NCBI RefSeq assembly: GCF_002005225.1
Contig: NZ_CP019724.1
Span: 5,411,501-5,475,500, forward strand
Source of the DNA: Streptomyces pactum
GTDB taxonomy: Bacteria > Actinomycetota > Actinomycetes > Streptomycetales > Streptomycetaceae
Direction of reading: 5' to 3'
Length of the DNA: 64,000 nt
This document shows positions 40,925 to 47,818 of the stretch, piece after piece (the stretch's first letter is position 1; every line of letters begins with the position of its first letter). The notes under the pieces are model-generated. The model was given only the letters and a program-made list of their open reading frames with translations. It searched no databases and was not told the origin of the DNA. The position numbers and the translations under genes are program-made.

Positions 40925-41794
40925 ATGGACATCTCCTTTCTCGGCGGACCAGCTCCGCAACGCGGGGTCGGCGTGGTCGCCCCGTTCGACTTCGCACTCG
41001 ATCGCGAGCTGTGGCGATGGGTGCCCGACGACGTGTCGCTGCACATGACGCGAACCCCTTTTGTGCCCGTCGAGGTCAGTCTGGACCTCGCCCGGCTGGT
41101 CAGTGAACACGAGACGCTCGGCGAGGCCGTGCGCACCCTCAACGCCATCACGCCCGAGGTGATCGCCTACGCCTGCACCTCGGGCAGTTTCGTCGGCGGC
41201 GTCGTCGGTGAACGCGCGATGTGCGAGGCGATGACCTGGGCGGGCGCGGTCCCGTCCGTGACCACCTCCGGCGCGCTGCTGGACGCGCTGGCCGAGCTGG
41301 GCGTGCGCCGGGTCGCGCTGGTGACGCCGTACACCGTCTCCGTGACCCGGGCGCTGGAGGCGTACGTCGCCGAGGCCGGTGTGGCCGTCACCGGCTGCGC
41401 CTTCATGGGGCTGACCCGGCACATCTGGAGGGTCCCGTACCGCGACGTGGCCGACATGGCCCGCCAGGCGGTACCGAGTCCGGGGTCGGCGGACGCCCTG
41501 TTCATCTCGTGCACCAACCTCCCCACCTACGACGTCATCCCGCAGCTCGAGGCCGAACTGCGGATCCCGGTGATCTCGGCCAACCAAGTGACGATGTGGG
41601 CGGCGCTGCGCCGATTGGGTACCCCTGCGGTGGGGCCGTATCAGGCGCTGACCGATCCGTCCGCGCGCATCGGCCCCACGGTGCCGGGGCCGGTCGGCCC
41701 CGCAGTGGCGGGCCCGGTCGGTCCCGCGGTGGCGGACATGCCGGGCGTCGGTGACGGCCCGGAGACGGAACAGCAGCAGGAAGGGTGGACATGA
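40925..41794 (+). CDS. Maleate cis-trans isomerase / Asp-Glu racemase-fold enzyme with collagen-like tail
   Basis: 289 residues. Residues 1-240 form the two-domain Asp/Glu racemase fold. Both catalytic cysteines are present: YACTSGSFVGG and FISCTNLPTYDVI. This is the pattern of maleate isomerase and of EutA of ectoine clusters. The last 45 residues form a repetitive tail (GPVGPAVAGPVGPAVA) of collagen-like composition, not part of the fold. I chose the ATG at 40925; GTG codons at 40907 and 40916 are in frame. The stop overlaps the next start (ATGA), so the two paralogues are co-translated. Confidence 0.85.
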   Translation: MDISFLGGPAPQRGVGVVAPFDFALDRELWRWVPDDVSLHMTRTPFVPVEVSLDLARLVSEHETLGEAVRTLNAITPEVIAYACTSGSFVGGVVGERAMCEAMTWAGAVPSVTTSGALLDALAELGVRRVALVTPYTVSVTRALEAYVAEAGVAVTGCAFMGLTRHIWRVPYRDVADMARQAVPSPGSADALFISCTNLPTYDVIPQLEAELRIPVISANQVTMWAALRRLGTPAVGPYQALTDPSARIGPTVPGPVGPAVAGPVGPAVADMPGVGDGPETEQQQEGWT

Positions 41795-42522
41795 CAGCAC
41801 TGGGATTCCTGTACCCGGGCCACTCCGGCGAGGACGACTATCCACGCATCGAGCAGCTCCTGGGCAGCGACATCCGGGTGGACCTGGTGCACACGGACAT
41901 CGGCGAGGACGCGCACCGGGTCGACGCGCTGCGCGAGATGGGCTCACCGCAGCGGCTCGCGGCGGGCGTGGCGGAGCTGCGGCTGGCCGGCGCCGACGCC
42001 GTGGTGTGGGCCTGCACCAGCGGAAGCTTCGTGCACGGCTGGGACGGCGCCCAGGAGCAGGTGCGCGCCCTCGCCCAGGCGGCGGGCCTGCCCGCTTCCT
42101 CCACCTCCTTCGCCTTCGTGCACGCGGCGAAGGAGATCGGGGCGCGGCGCGTCGCGATCGGGGCGACCTACCCGGACGACGTGGCACAGCTCTTCGCGGG
42201 CTTCCTCCGCGCCGCCGGCATCGAGACGGTGGATGTCGTCAGCTCGGGCGTCATCACGGCGGCGGAGGTCGGCACCTGGACCGAGGCGGAGGTGCTGGCC
42301 CTGGCCCGCGCCGCCGACCGCCCGGACGCGGAGGCGGTCCTCCTCCCGGACACCGCCCTGCACACGGCGGCCCACATCCCGGCCCTGGAGAAGGAACTGG
42401 GCAAGCCGGTCCTCACCGCCAACCAGGTGACCATCTGGGAGGGCCTGCGCCTGGCCGACCGCCGGGTCAACGCACCGGAGCTGGGCGCGCTGTTCACCCG
42501 GGAGCCGGTGGTGCAGGCCTGA
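41791..42522 (+). CDS. Second Asp/Glu racemase-fold enzyme, single catalytic cysteine
   Basis: 243 residues, paralogous to the preceding gene. The first cysteine is kept in VWACTSGSFVHGWDG. The second cysteine position reads LLPDTALHTAAH, with Asp instead of Cys. One-cysteine members of this fold include arylmalonate decarboxylases, where the missing residue abolishes racemisation, so this copy may decarboxylate or may pair with its neighbour. The ATG at 41791 overlaps the upstream TGA by 4 bp with AGGAAGG as ribosome site. It has no tail and is the end of the catabolic group. Confidence 0.85.
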   Translation: MTALGFLYPGHSGEDDYPRIEQLLGSDIRVDLVHTDIGEDAHRVDALREMGSPQRLAAGVAELRLAGADAVVWACTSGSFVHGWDGAQEQVRALAQAAGLPASSTSFAFVHAAKEIGARRVAIGATYPDDVAQLFAGFLRAAGIETVDVVSSGVITAAEVGTWTEAEVLALARAADRPDAEAVLLPDTALHTAAHIPALEKELGKPVLTANQVTIWEGLRLADRRVNAPELGALFTREPVVQA

Positions 42523-42531
42523 CACCGGGGC

Positions 42532-42705
42532 GTGCGGGACGGGGCCGCGCGGGACGTCGAACCCGTCGAGACGAAGGTCGTCGTCTTCCGGCAGGGCACC
42601 ACGCTCGCCGGGTTCTCGTCCTTCGGCATCGCGGCGATCAGCCGGGGCGAGGCGTTCGAGCAGCCGACCGCCGTCATCGAGGCGCAGGCGGCGAAGCTCG
42701 GCTGA
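42532..42705 (+). pseudogene. Possible C-terminal remnant of a protein-coding gene
   Basis: A 57-residue frame with a weak GTG and no ribosome site: ...VETKVVVFRQGTTLAGFSSFGIAAISRGEAFEQPTAVIEAQAAKLG. The amphipathic, strand-forming composition looks like the end of a larger extracellular or ligand-binding domain (VVVFRQGTTLAGFSSF). It begins 10 bp after the racemase stop. It may be the decayed tail of a deleted gene, or a chance frame. Confidence 0.35.
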
Positions 42706-42737
42706 CCCGGACCCGGACCCGGACCCGGACCCGGACC
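42706..42737. repeat. Hexamer tandem repeat (CCCGGA, about five copies)
   Basis: Five contiguous CCCGGA units follow directly on the stop of the remnant frame. They read Pro-Asp or Pro-Gly in open frames but carry no coding signal. The pectate lyase linker further on has a similar Asp-Pro-rich repeat. Confidence 0.75.
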
Positions 42738-42817
42738 AGGCCGACGACTCGATCGACGCGAACTCGACCGACGACTCGGCCGACACGGACCCGGAAGCAC
42801 GGGCCCGGCCACACGGA

Positions 42818-42853
42818 AGAACCCCGGTCCCGCTGGAGCGGGGCCGGGGTTCT
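42818..42853 (-). terminator. Terminator of the atypical tRNA-Gly
   Basis: AGAACCCCGGTCCCGCT and AGCGGGGCCGGGGTTCT form a 17-bp stem with one G-U pair and a 2-nt loop (minimal loop 4-6 nt if the closing pairs open). On the minus strand it starts 5 nt after the 3' end of the tRNA-like gene. Confidence 0.85.
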
Positions 42854-42858
42854 CTTCG

Positions 42859-42928
42859 AGCGCTGGGCAGGCCTTGCACCTGCATTTCCTCACGGGAAGT
42901 GAGGCGTCTTTCCTTGGACCACCAACGC
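42859..42928 (-). tRNA. Atypical tRNA-Gly (anticodon TCC) with GUGC T-loop
   Basis: A 70-nt cloverleaf can be drawn on the minus strand. The acceptor is GCGTTGG/CCAGCGC with one G-T pair. The D-arm is GTC...GAC with A14, G18, G19 and A21 in place. The anticodon arm is CCTCA-CTTCCCG-TGAGG, giving UCC. The variable region has 4 nt, the T-stem is GCAGG/CCTGC, the T-loop is TGCAAGG and the discriminator is T73. G1-C72, C2-G71, U73, C35 and C36 are known bacterial glycyl-tRNA synthetase identity elements, and all are present. The T-loop has G at position 55, so GTPsiC reads GUGC, as in the staphylococcal tRNA-Gly that serve peptidoglycan synthesis. No CCA is encoded. An intrinsic terminator follows. 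Confidence 0.7.
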
Positions 42929-43120
42929 ACTGCCGACCGTTGGGGGTTGAACCCCGCGAGCTGGCAGGATGATCGTATCGCAGCTCCGCCCGGGACGCAC
43001 ATCGGCTGTGCGTCGGGGGTGTCGGATCCACTTTTAGTTCACGAACATGTACGTCGATCGACATCCTGAACTCGTGCAAGCCCTTGCCAGCCCCTGATAG
43101 GGACCCTATTCTCACGGCGA

Positions 43121-43132
43121 GAAAGCGCTTTC
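43121..43132. promoter_or_regulatory. LacI-type operator upstream of the pectate lyase gene
   Basis: GAAAGCGCTTTC is a perfect 12-bp palindrome, 73 bp upstream of the pectate lyase ATG, of the kind recognised by LacI-family sugar regulators. The related imperfect site precedes the GH30 gene. Confidence 0.65.
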
Positions 43133-43204
43133 CCGCCCGTCGTGTTGACATGATCACGACAGGTAGCTCGTTCCGGCACGTGAAGGCGAATGGGGAGACC
43201 GAGG

Positions 43205-44773
43205 ATGAGACGACCAGTCGCGCTGCGACTCAACGCGGCGCTGGCCACCTTGGCCGTTGCCGCGGCCACCGGTGTGGTGCTGTCGATGCCCGAGGCGGCG
43301 GCAGCGGCCAGTGGCGCCACCGGCTACGCCACCCAGAACGGCGGCACGACCGGCGGCGCGGGCGGACAGACGGTCCGGGCCACCACCGGAACCGCGATCC
43401 ACCAGGCCCTGTGCGGCCGTGCCAGCAGCAGCACCCCGATCACCATCGAGGTCGAGGGGACCATCAACCACGGCAACACCAGCAAGGTGTCGGGCGACAG
43501 TTGCAGCACCGCCGAGGACAAGATCGAGCTCAAGCAGATCAGCAACGTCACGATCGTCGGGGTCGGCGGCGGTGCCGTCTTCGACCAACTGGGCATCCAC
43601 ATCCGTGAGTCCAGCAACATCATCATCCAGAACGTGACCGTCCGGAACGTCAAGAAGTCGGGCTCGCCCACGTCCAACGGCGGCGACGCCATCGGGATGG
43701 AGAGCGGCGTCCGCAACGTCTGGGTCGACCACACCACGCTGGAGGCGTCGGGCGGGGAGTCGGAGGGCTACGACGGCCTCTTCGACATGAAGAACGACAC
43801 CCAGTACGTGACCCTGTCCTACAGCGTCCTGCGCAACTCCGGCCGCGGCGGCCTGATCGGCTCGAGCGAGAGCGACCGCTCCAACGGCTACGTCACCTTC
43901 CACCACAACAAGTACGAGAACATCGACTCCCGTACCCCCCTGCTGCGCGGCGGCATCTCCCACATCTACAACAACCACTACGTGGACCTGCACGAGTCCG
44001 GCATCAACTCACGCGCCGGCGCCCGGGCCAAGGTCGACAACAACTACTTCCAGGACTCCAAGGACGTCCTCGGCACCTTCTACACGGACGAGGCCGGCTA
44101 CTGGCAGGTCAGCGGCAACATCTTCGACAACGTGACCTGGTCCGAACGCGAGGGGGACAACAACCCCGCCGGGCCGGACCCGCGGTCCAACACCAGCGTC
44201 AGCATCCCGTACTCCTACAACCTCGACGCGGCCGACTGCGTGCCGGGCGTGGTGAGCCAGACCGCGGGCGCGGGCAAGGGGCTGAAGGTCTCGGACGGAA
44301 GCTGCACGCCGCAGAACCCGGACCCGACCGACCCCGGCCCCACGGACCCGGGCCCCACCGACCCGGACCCGGACCCGACCGACCCCGGTCCCACTGATCC
44401 GCCCACCGGCACCAACCTCAGCATCGGGGCGGGCTCCGACGGTTCCTCCAAGGCCGCCGGGACGAGCTACGGCAACGTCCGGGACGGTGACATGGGCACC
44501 TACTGGTCCCCGACCGGCTCGACCGGTTCCGTCTCCGTGAAGTGGGGCTCCGCCACCACCGTCTCCAAGATCAACATCCGTGAGGCGGCGGGCTCCGAGG
44601 GGAACATCGGATCCTGGCGGGTCGTCAACCACGACACGGGCTCGGTCCTGGCCTCCGGGAGCGGAGCGGGCGTCATCGGCTTCGCCCGGACCTCGCTGGA
44701 GAAGATCACCTTCGAGATCACCGGCTCCAGCGGCACGCCGAGGGTCGCCGAGTTCGAGACCTACGCCGGCTAG
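43205..44773 (+). CDS. Secreted pectate lyase (PL1) with C-terminal beta-sandwich module
   Basis: 522 residues. The signal peptide is followed by a PL1 parallel beta-helix of about 340 residues: TPITIEVEGTINHG, KIELKQISNVTIVGVGGGAVFDQLGIHIRESSNIIIQNVTVRNV, GGDAIGMESGVRNVWVDHTTL, DGLFDMKNDTQYVTLSYSVL, and the catalytic-region RTPLLRGGISHIYNNHYVD. An Asp-Pro/Thr-Pro linker (DPTDPGPTDPGPTD) leads to a 110-residue F5/8-type discoidin-like sandwich (SDGSSKAAGTSYGNVRDGDMGTYWSPTGSTGSVSVKWG), probably carbohydrate-binding. It cleaves polygalacturonate by calcium-dependent elimination. The ATG at 43205 has GGGAGACCGAGG upstream. Confidence 0.92.
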   Translation: MRRPVALRLNAALATLAVAAATGVVLSMPEAAAAASGATGYATQNGGTTGGAGGQTVRATTGTAIHQALCGRASSSTPITIEVEGTINHGNTSKVSGDSCSTAEDKIELKQISNVTIVGVGGGAVFDQLGIHIRESSNIIIQNVTVRNVKKSGSPTSNGGDAIGMESGVRNVWVDHTTLEASGGESEGYDGLFDMKNDTQYVTLSYSVLRNSGRGGLIGSSESDRSNGYVTFHHNKYENIDSRTPLLRGGISHIYNNHYVDLHESGINSRAGARAKVDNNYFQDSKDVLGTFYTDEAGYWQVSGNIFDNVTWSEREGDNNPAGPDPRSNTSVSIPYSYNLDAADCVPGVVSQTAGAGKGLKVSDGSCTPQNPDPTDPGPTDPGPTDPDPDPTDPGPTDPPTGTNLSIGAGSDGSSKAAGTSYGNVRDGDMGTYWSPTGSTGSVSVKWGSATTVSKINIREAAGSEGNIGSWRVVNHDTGSVLASGSGAGVIGFARTSLEKITFEITGSSGTPRVAEFETYAG

Positions 44774-44938
44774 CGAGCGGCCCGGTCGTGCGGCAGTGGG
44801 CGGGGCGTGCCCGGTATGCGCGTACCGGCACGCCCCCGCCCTCTTGCGCGGGCGCGGGACAATGGACGGTGGCCCACTCCTCCACGGGGGTGCCCCGGTC
44901 CGCGGGGAGGGCCGCCGTACGTATGAGGAGGAGAAGAC

Positions 44939-45298
44939 ATGGCGGAGCCCACGCCGCGTCGGAACGAACCGCGGCTACGCCCCGCGCCCCTGCTCTTCGA
45001 GCCGGCGGAGGCGTCCGCCGATCCCGAGCACTTCTTCGACCTCGAGTCGATCGACGATCCCCGGGCCCTGCTGGACCGGGCGACGGAGCTGACGCACGCC
45101 TTCCGGGCGGCGGCGGACCGGGCGATGGAGTTCCAGGCGATGGCGGCGGCCCAGTTGGCCGATCCGCGGCGCTTCGACCGGCTGACGCCCGCGGACATCG
45201 CCGGGCGGGCCGAGTGGACCGAGGACTACGCCAAGAAGATGGTCGAGTTCGGGCGCGACCTGATGCGCGGCGGCGAGGGCGGCGTGCACGCCGAATAG
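44939..45298 (+). CDS. Small conserved actinobacterial protein of unknown function
   Basis: 119 residues, acidic and soluble. A Pro-rich N-terminus is followed by SADPEHFFDLESIDDPRALLDRATELTHAFRAAADRAMEFQAMAAAQLADPRRFDRLTPADIAGRAEWTEDYAKKMVEFGRDLM, which is mostly helical. I recognise the conserved character (streptomycete hypothetical) but no domain. The start has an excellent AGGAGGAGAAG site. It precedes the primase-like gene by 112 bp. Confidence 0.75.
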   Translation: MAEPTPRRNEPRLRPAPLLFEPAEASADPEHFFDLESIDDPRALLDRATELTHAFRAAADRAMEFQAMAAAQLADPRRFDRLTPADIAGRAEWTEDYAKKMVEFGRDLMRGGEGGVHAE

Positions 45299-45410
45299 CG
45301 CGGCCGCATATGCCAGGGGGGTGGGCAAGATACTCCCTTCGGCTTCTTCCTGTCCCGGTTTCCCGCAACTCACGGGAGTCGGACCCTCACGGGCGGTAGA
45401 TGTGTGCGGC

Positions 45411-46019
45411 ATGAGCCACACACGCGATGTCGCCCCCGGTGCCTCCCCCCACGTCTCGGACGTCACGTCCGAGGGGGCCGCCTGGCTGGCCTCGGCGGCC
45501 CCGCACCCGCGCGGCACGCTCGGGTTCTGGGAGGAACGGCCGCAGGCGCCGGTCGTCCTGCCCTGCGGTTTTGCCTTCGACGTGGTGAGCGCTCCCGCGG
45601 TCTTCGGGCGCCGGATGCTGGACCGCATGTGGGACGACGGCCCGGGGTCCGGCCCGGTGGCCGAGTTCCGGGGCCGGATGCTGCTGTTCGCCGCGCCCGG
45701 CACGGCCCAGCGGCTGCCGTCGCTGCTGGAGTGGGAGGAGTGGAGCGCGCGCGGCCGGGAGGGCGGCCGTACCGGTGCGGTGCCGCCGCTGCTGTGCCAC
45801 GGCGCCGGGGACGCGGTGACCGTGCCGGCCCCGGCGGGGGCCCCGGCCTGTTCCGGGGCGCGCTGGCTGGTGGCGCCGGACACGCGCCGGCCCTGGCTGC
45901 CGGGCCCGGATATCCTGCTCTGGGCGGCCGTACGGGCGGCCCGCGCGGCGGTGCGGATTTCGATTTTTCCTCCCGCCGACCAGGATGCTAAGGTCTACGA
46001 CGTCAGCAGGCGCCGCTAG
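45411..46019 (+). CDS. Prim-pol-like small protein (bifunctional primase/polymerase N-terminal type)
   Basis: 202 residues. The block GAAWLASAAPHPRGTLGFWEERPQAPVVLPCGFAFDVVSAPAVFGRRMLDRM is the streptomycete small protein family usually annotated as bifunctional DNA primase/polymerase N-terminal-like. The segment PAPAGAPACSGARWLVAPDTRRPWLPGPDILLWAAVRAAR is typical of its C-terminus. The catalytic acidic pair of real prim-pols is not convincing here, so an enzymatic role is doubtful. The ATG at 45411 is used. Its stop codon lies inside the downstream tRNA-Lys (10-bp overlap). Confidence 0.7.
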   Translation: MSHTRDVAPGASPHVSDVTSEGAAWLASAAPHPRGTLGFWEERPQAPVVLPCGFAFDVVSAPAVFGRRMLDRMWDDGPGSGPVAEFRGRMLLFAAPGTAQRLPSLLEWEEWSARGREGGRTGAVPPLLCHGAGDAVTVPAPAGAPACSGARWLVAPDTRRPWLPGPDILLWAAVRAARAAVRISIFPPADQDAKVYDVSRRR

Positions 46020-46083
46020 CTCAGTTGGTTAGAGCAGCTGACTCTTAATCAGCGGGTCCGGGGTTCGAGTCCCTGGCGGCGCA
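46010..46083 (+). tRNA. tRNA-Lys (anticodon CTT), copy 3
   Basis: It is identical over all 74 nt to the copies at 29342-29415 and 32637-32710 but on the plus strand. The first 10 nt overlap the 3' end of the prim-pol-like gene. It is followed by a strong hairpin. Confidence 0.97.
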
Positions 46084-46090
46084 CAGACGA

Positions 46091-46126
46091 CGAAGAGGCC
46101 CCTCGCCCAGGCGAGGGGCCTCTTCG
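46091..46126. terminator. Terminator after tRNA-Lys copy 3
   Basis: CGAAGAGGCCCCTCGC and GCGAGGGGCCTCTTCG form a 16-bp exact stem with the 4-nt loop CCAG. It also ends the M6 peptidase gene on the minus strand, whose stop is 32 bp away. Confidence 0.85.
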
Positions 46127-46157
46127 CGCGCCGGGGAGCATCCGGAGGGTGCCGGTC

Positions 46158-47534
46158 TCACCCCGGTGTGACCTGCACCGTCCAGGCCCCCGACGCCGTC
46201 CGCCCCGCCACCTCCACCCGTACGCCCTCCTCCGGCACCGTGAAGCGCTCGCCGAGGCTCACCGGGGCGTCGGCGAGCGGGGGGTAGACCGAGTCCTCCC
46301 AGCAGGCCTCGGTGTCCGGGTGGGCGTCGATCACCTCGATCGGCCCGCCCCCGGACTCCGCCCCGCCGCGCACCCGGTACACCAGTACCCCCGCCCGGCA
46401 GGCGGCGACGTCGTTGCCGAGCGGCCCCCGCGCCTCGAAGGCGAGCACGCTGTCCGCGCCCGTGCGCACCACGGCCAGCTTCGTGCCCCGCCCGAGGCCG
46501 AAGGCCGGCGCCCCGGCGGCACCCGTCACCACCACCCCGGGCCCCGCCCCCAGCGGCTCCAGCGTCAGTCGCGTGGGCCCGCTGCCCCGCACGCACGCCA
46601 CCTGCCGGGGCTCCAGCCAGCCCAGCTTCCACTTGTGCCAGCCGAAGAGATCCGGAGCCAGTCCGAACTGGCTGCCCATCAGGTCCCAGTCGCCGACGTG
46701 GGTGTCCCAGTCGCCCTCGCCGTCGACGGGCCGGTGGTACAGATCGGGCAGGTCGAAGACGTGCCCCGTCTCGTGGGCCAGCACCAGCCGGTCCGGCGGA
46801 TGGTTCTCGAAGACCGTGACGACCCGCCGGATGGCGGTGCCGTCGGCCCGCATCGGGGTGTCCAGGTTGACGACCTTCGTCGCGTCGGAGTCCACGCCGG
46901 GCGCGTCCGGGTCGGCGACGAAGTAGACGATGTCGTAGCGGGAGAAGTCGACGTGCCGGTCGGCGGCGTGCAGCGCGTCGCGCAGGTAGGCGGCCCGGTG
47001 CCGGGGGCTCCAGTCGCGCTGTATGTCGTACGCCGTCGAGGGCCGCGGCATGGGGATCCAGCTCGGCAGCGGGTGCGGGCGGAGCGTGAACGTGCCGTAG
47101 GAGGCGCGCTGGAAGAAGCGGGTGGTGGCCGGGAAGTGGTCCGCGGCGAGTTCGGCCGGCGCGGTCAGCGGGTGGGAGTCGGGGAAGGACAGGAACACCA
47201 TCACCGCGTCCAGGGCGCGGGCGGGCCGAGGATAGGCGGCGTTCCAGGTGTCCACGCCCTCGGAGTGGTGCACGTCGGTGCGCTGGAGCGCGCAGGGTTC
47301 GGGGGAGAAGGGCTCGGCGACCGAGGGGGCGGTGATCAGGGAGGTCGCGGCGAGTGCCGACATCGTGGTGCACACCGCCGCCGTACTGCGCAGTCTGGAC
47401 CTGCCCGCCCCCGCCGCCCGGCGGCCCGCGCCGAGCCCCTCGAGGACCTCCCGGGGAAGTCGCCTCAGGGGGAGCTGGCGCGGCACATGAACCTCCGGGT
47501 GCGGTCGACGGGACACCGCATCCAGCTTGTGCAT
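46158..47534 (-). CDS. Secreted M6-family metallopeptidase domain protein
   Basis: 458 residues. A long Arg-rich N-terminus is followed by a hydrophobic export segment (TTMSALAATSLITAPSVAEP). The M6 (immune inhibitor A-like) domain contains VMVFLSFPDSHPLTAPAELAADHFP, SYGTFTLRPHPLPSWIPMP and the zinc motif LAHETGHVFDLPDLYH (H-E-x-x-H). DWDLMGSQFGLAPDLFGWHKWKLGWL is the Met-turn. The C-terminal 170 residues are a beta-rich domain (LTLEPLGAGPGVVVTG...LAVVRTGADSVLAFEARG). It is an extracellular protease. The ATG at 47534 is used; the upstream in-frame extension has no signal. It is divergent from cdgA. Confidence 0.88.
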   Translation of the reverse strand: MHKLDAVSRRPHPEVHVPRQLPLRRLPREVLEGLGAGRRAAGAGRSRLRSTAAVCTTMSALAATSLITAPSVAEPFSPEPCALQRTDVHHSEGVDTWNAAYPRPARALDAVMVFLSFPDSHPLTAPAELAADHFPATTRFFQRASYGTFTLRPHPLPSWIPMPRPSTAYDIQRDWSPRHRAAYLRDALHAADRHVDFSRYDIVYFVADPDAPGVDSDATKVVNLDTPMRADGTAIRRVVTVFENHPPDRLVLAHETGHVFDLPDLYHRPVDGEGDWDTHVGDWDLMGSQFGLAPDLFGWHKWKLGWLEPRQVACVRGSGPTRLTLEPLGAGPGVVVTGAAGAPAFGLGRGTKLAVVRTGADSVLAFEARGPLGNDVAACRAGVLVYRVRGGAESGGGPIEVIDAHPDTEACWEDSVYPPLADAPVSLGERFTVPEEGVRVEVAGRTASGAWTVQVTPG

Positions 47535-47625
47535 GATTGTCGTACTGCGCCCTGTTTGTCTGCACCGGATGGGTGAGCCGCCCGGAATTTCGCGCGAGGC
47601 CTCCCGGCAGGCATCCCCGGGGTAC

Positions 47626-47638
47626 TCACGGAACGTCA
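47626..47638. promoter_or_regulatory. Possible BldD half-site pair upstream of cdgA
   Basis: TCACGGAACGTCA has TNAC and GTNA outer half-sites at the spacing of the BldD consensus (TNAC-N5-GTNA), but only one of the three inner consensus bases. cdgA is a known BldD target in S. coelicolor. It lies about 180 bp upstream of the cdgA start. Weak on sequence alone. Confidence 0.3.
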
Positions 47639-47818
47639 CAACTGGTCGGGGGCGTGTAGAACCCGTCCAGGTGTTGGCAGAAACGATCTGCCAGGAAGAT
47701 CACTCGGTCCCGAACGCGGAACGGCGGCTGGAAGGGCCCCGTGGCAGCCTCTATGATCGGCACACTTTCCTGCACGAACAGAGCACGAACAGAGATCGAG
47801 GCACTGCGGGAGCGAGCG

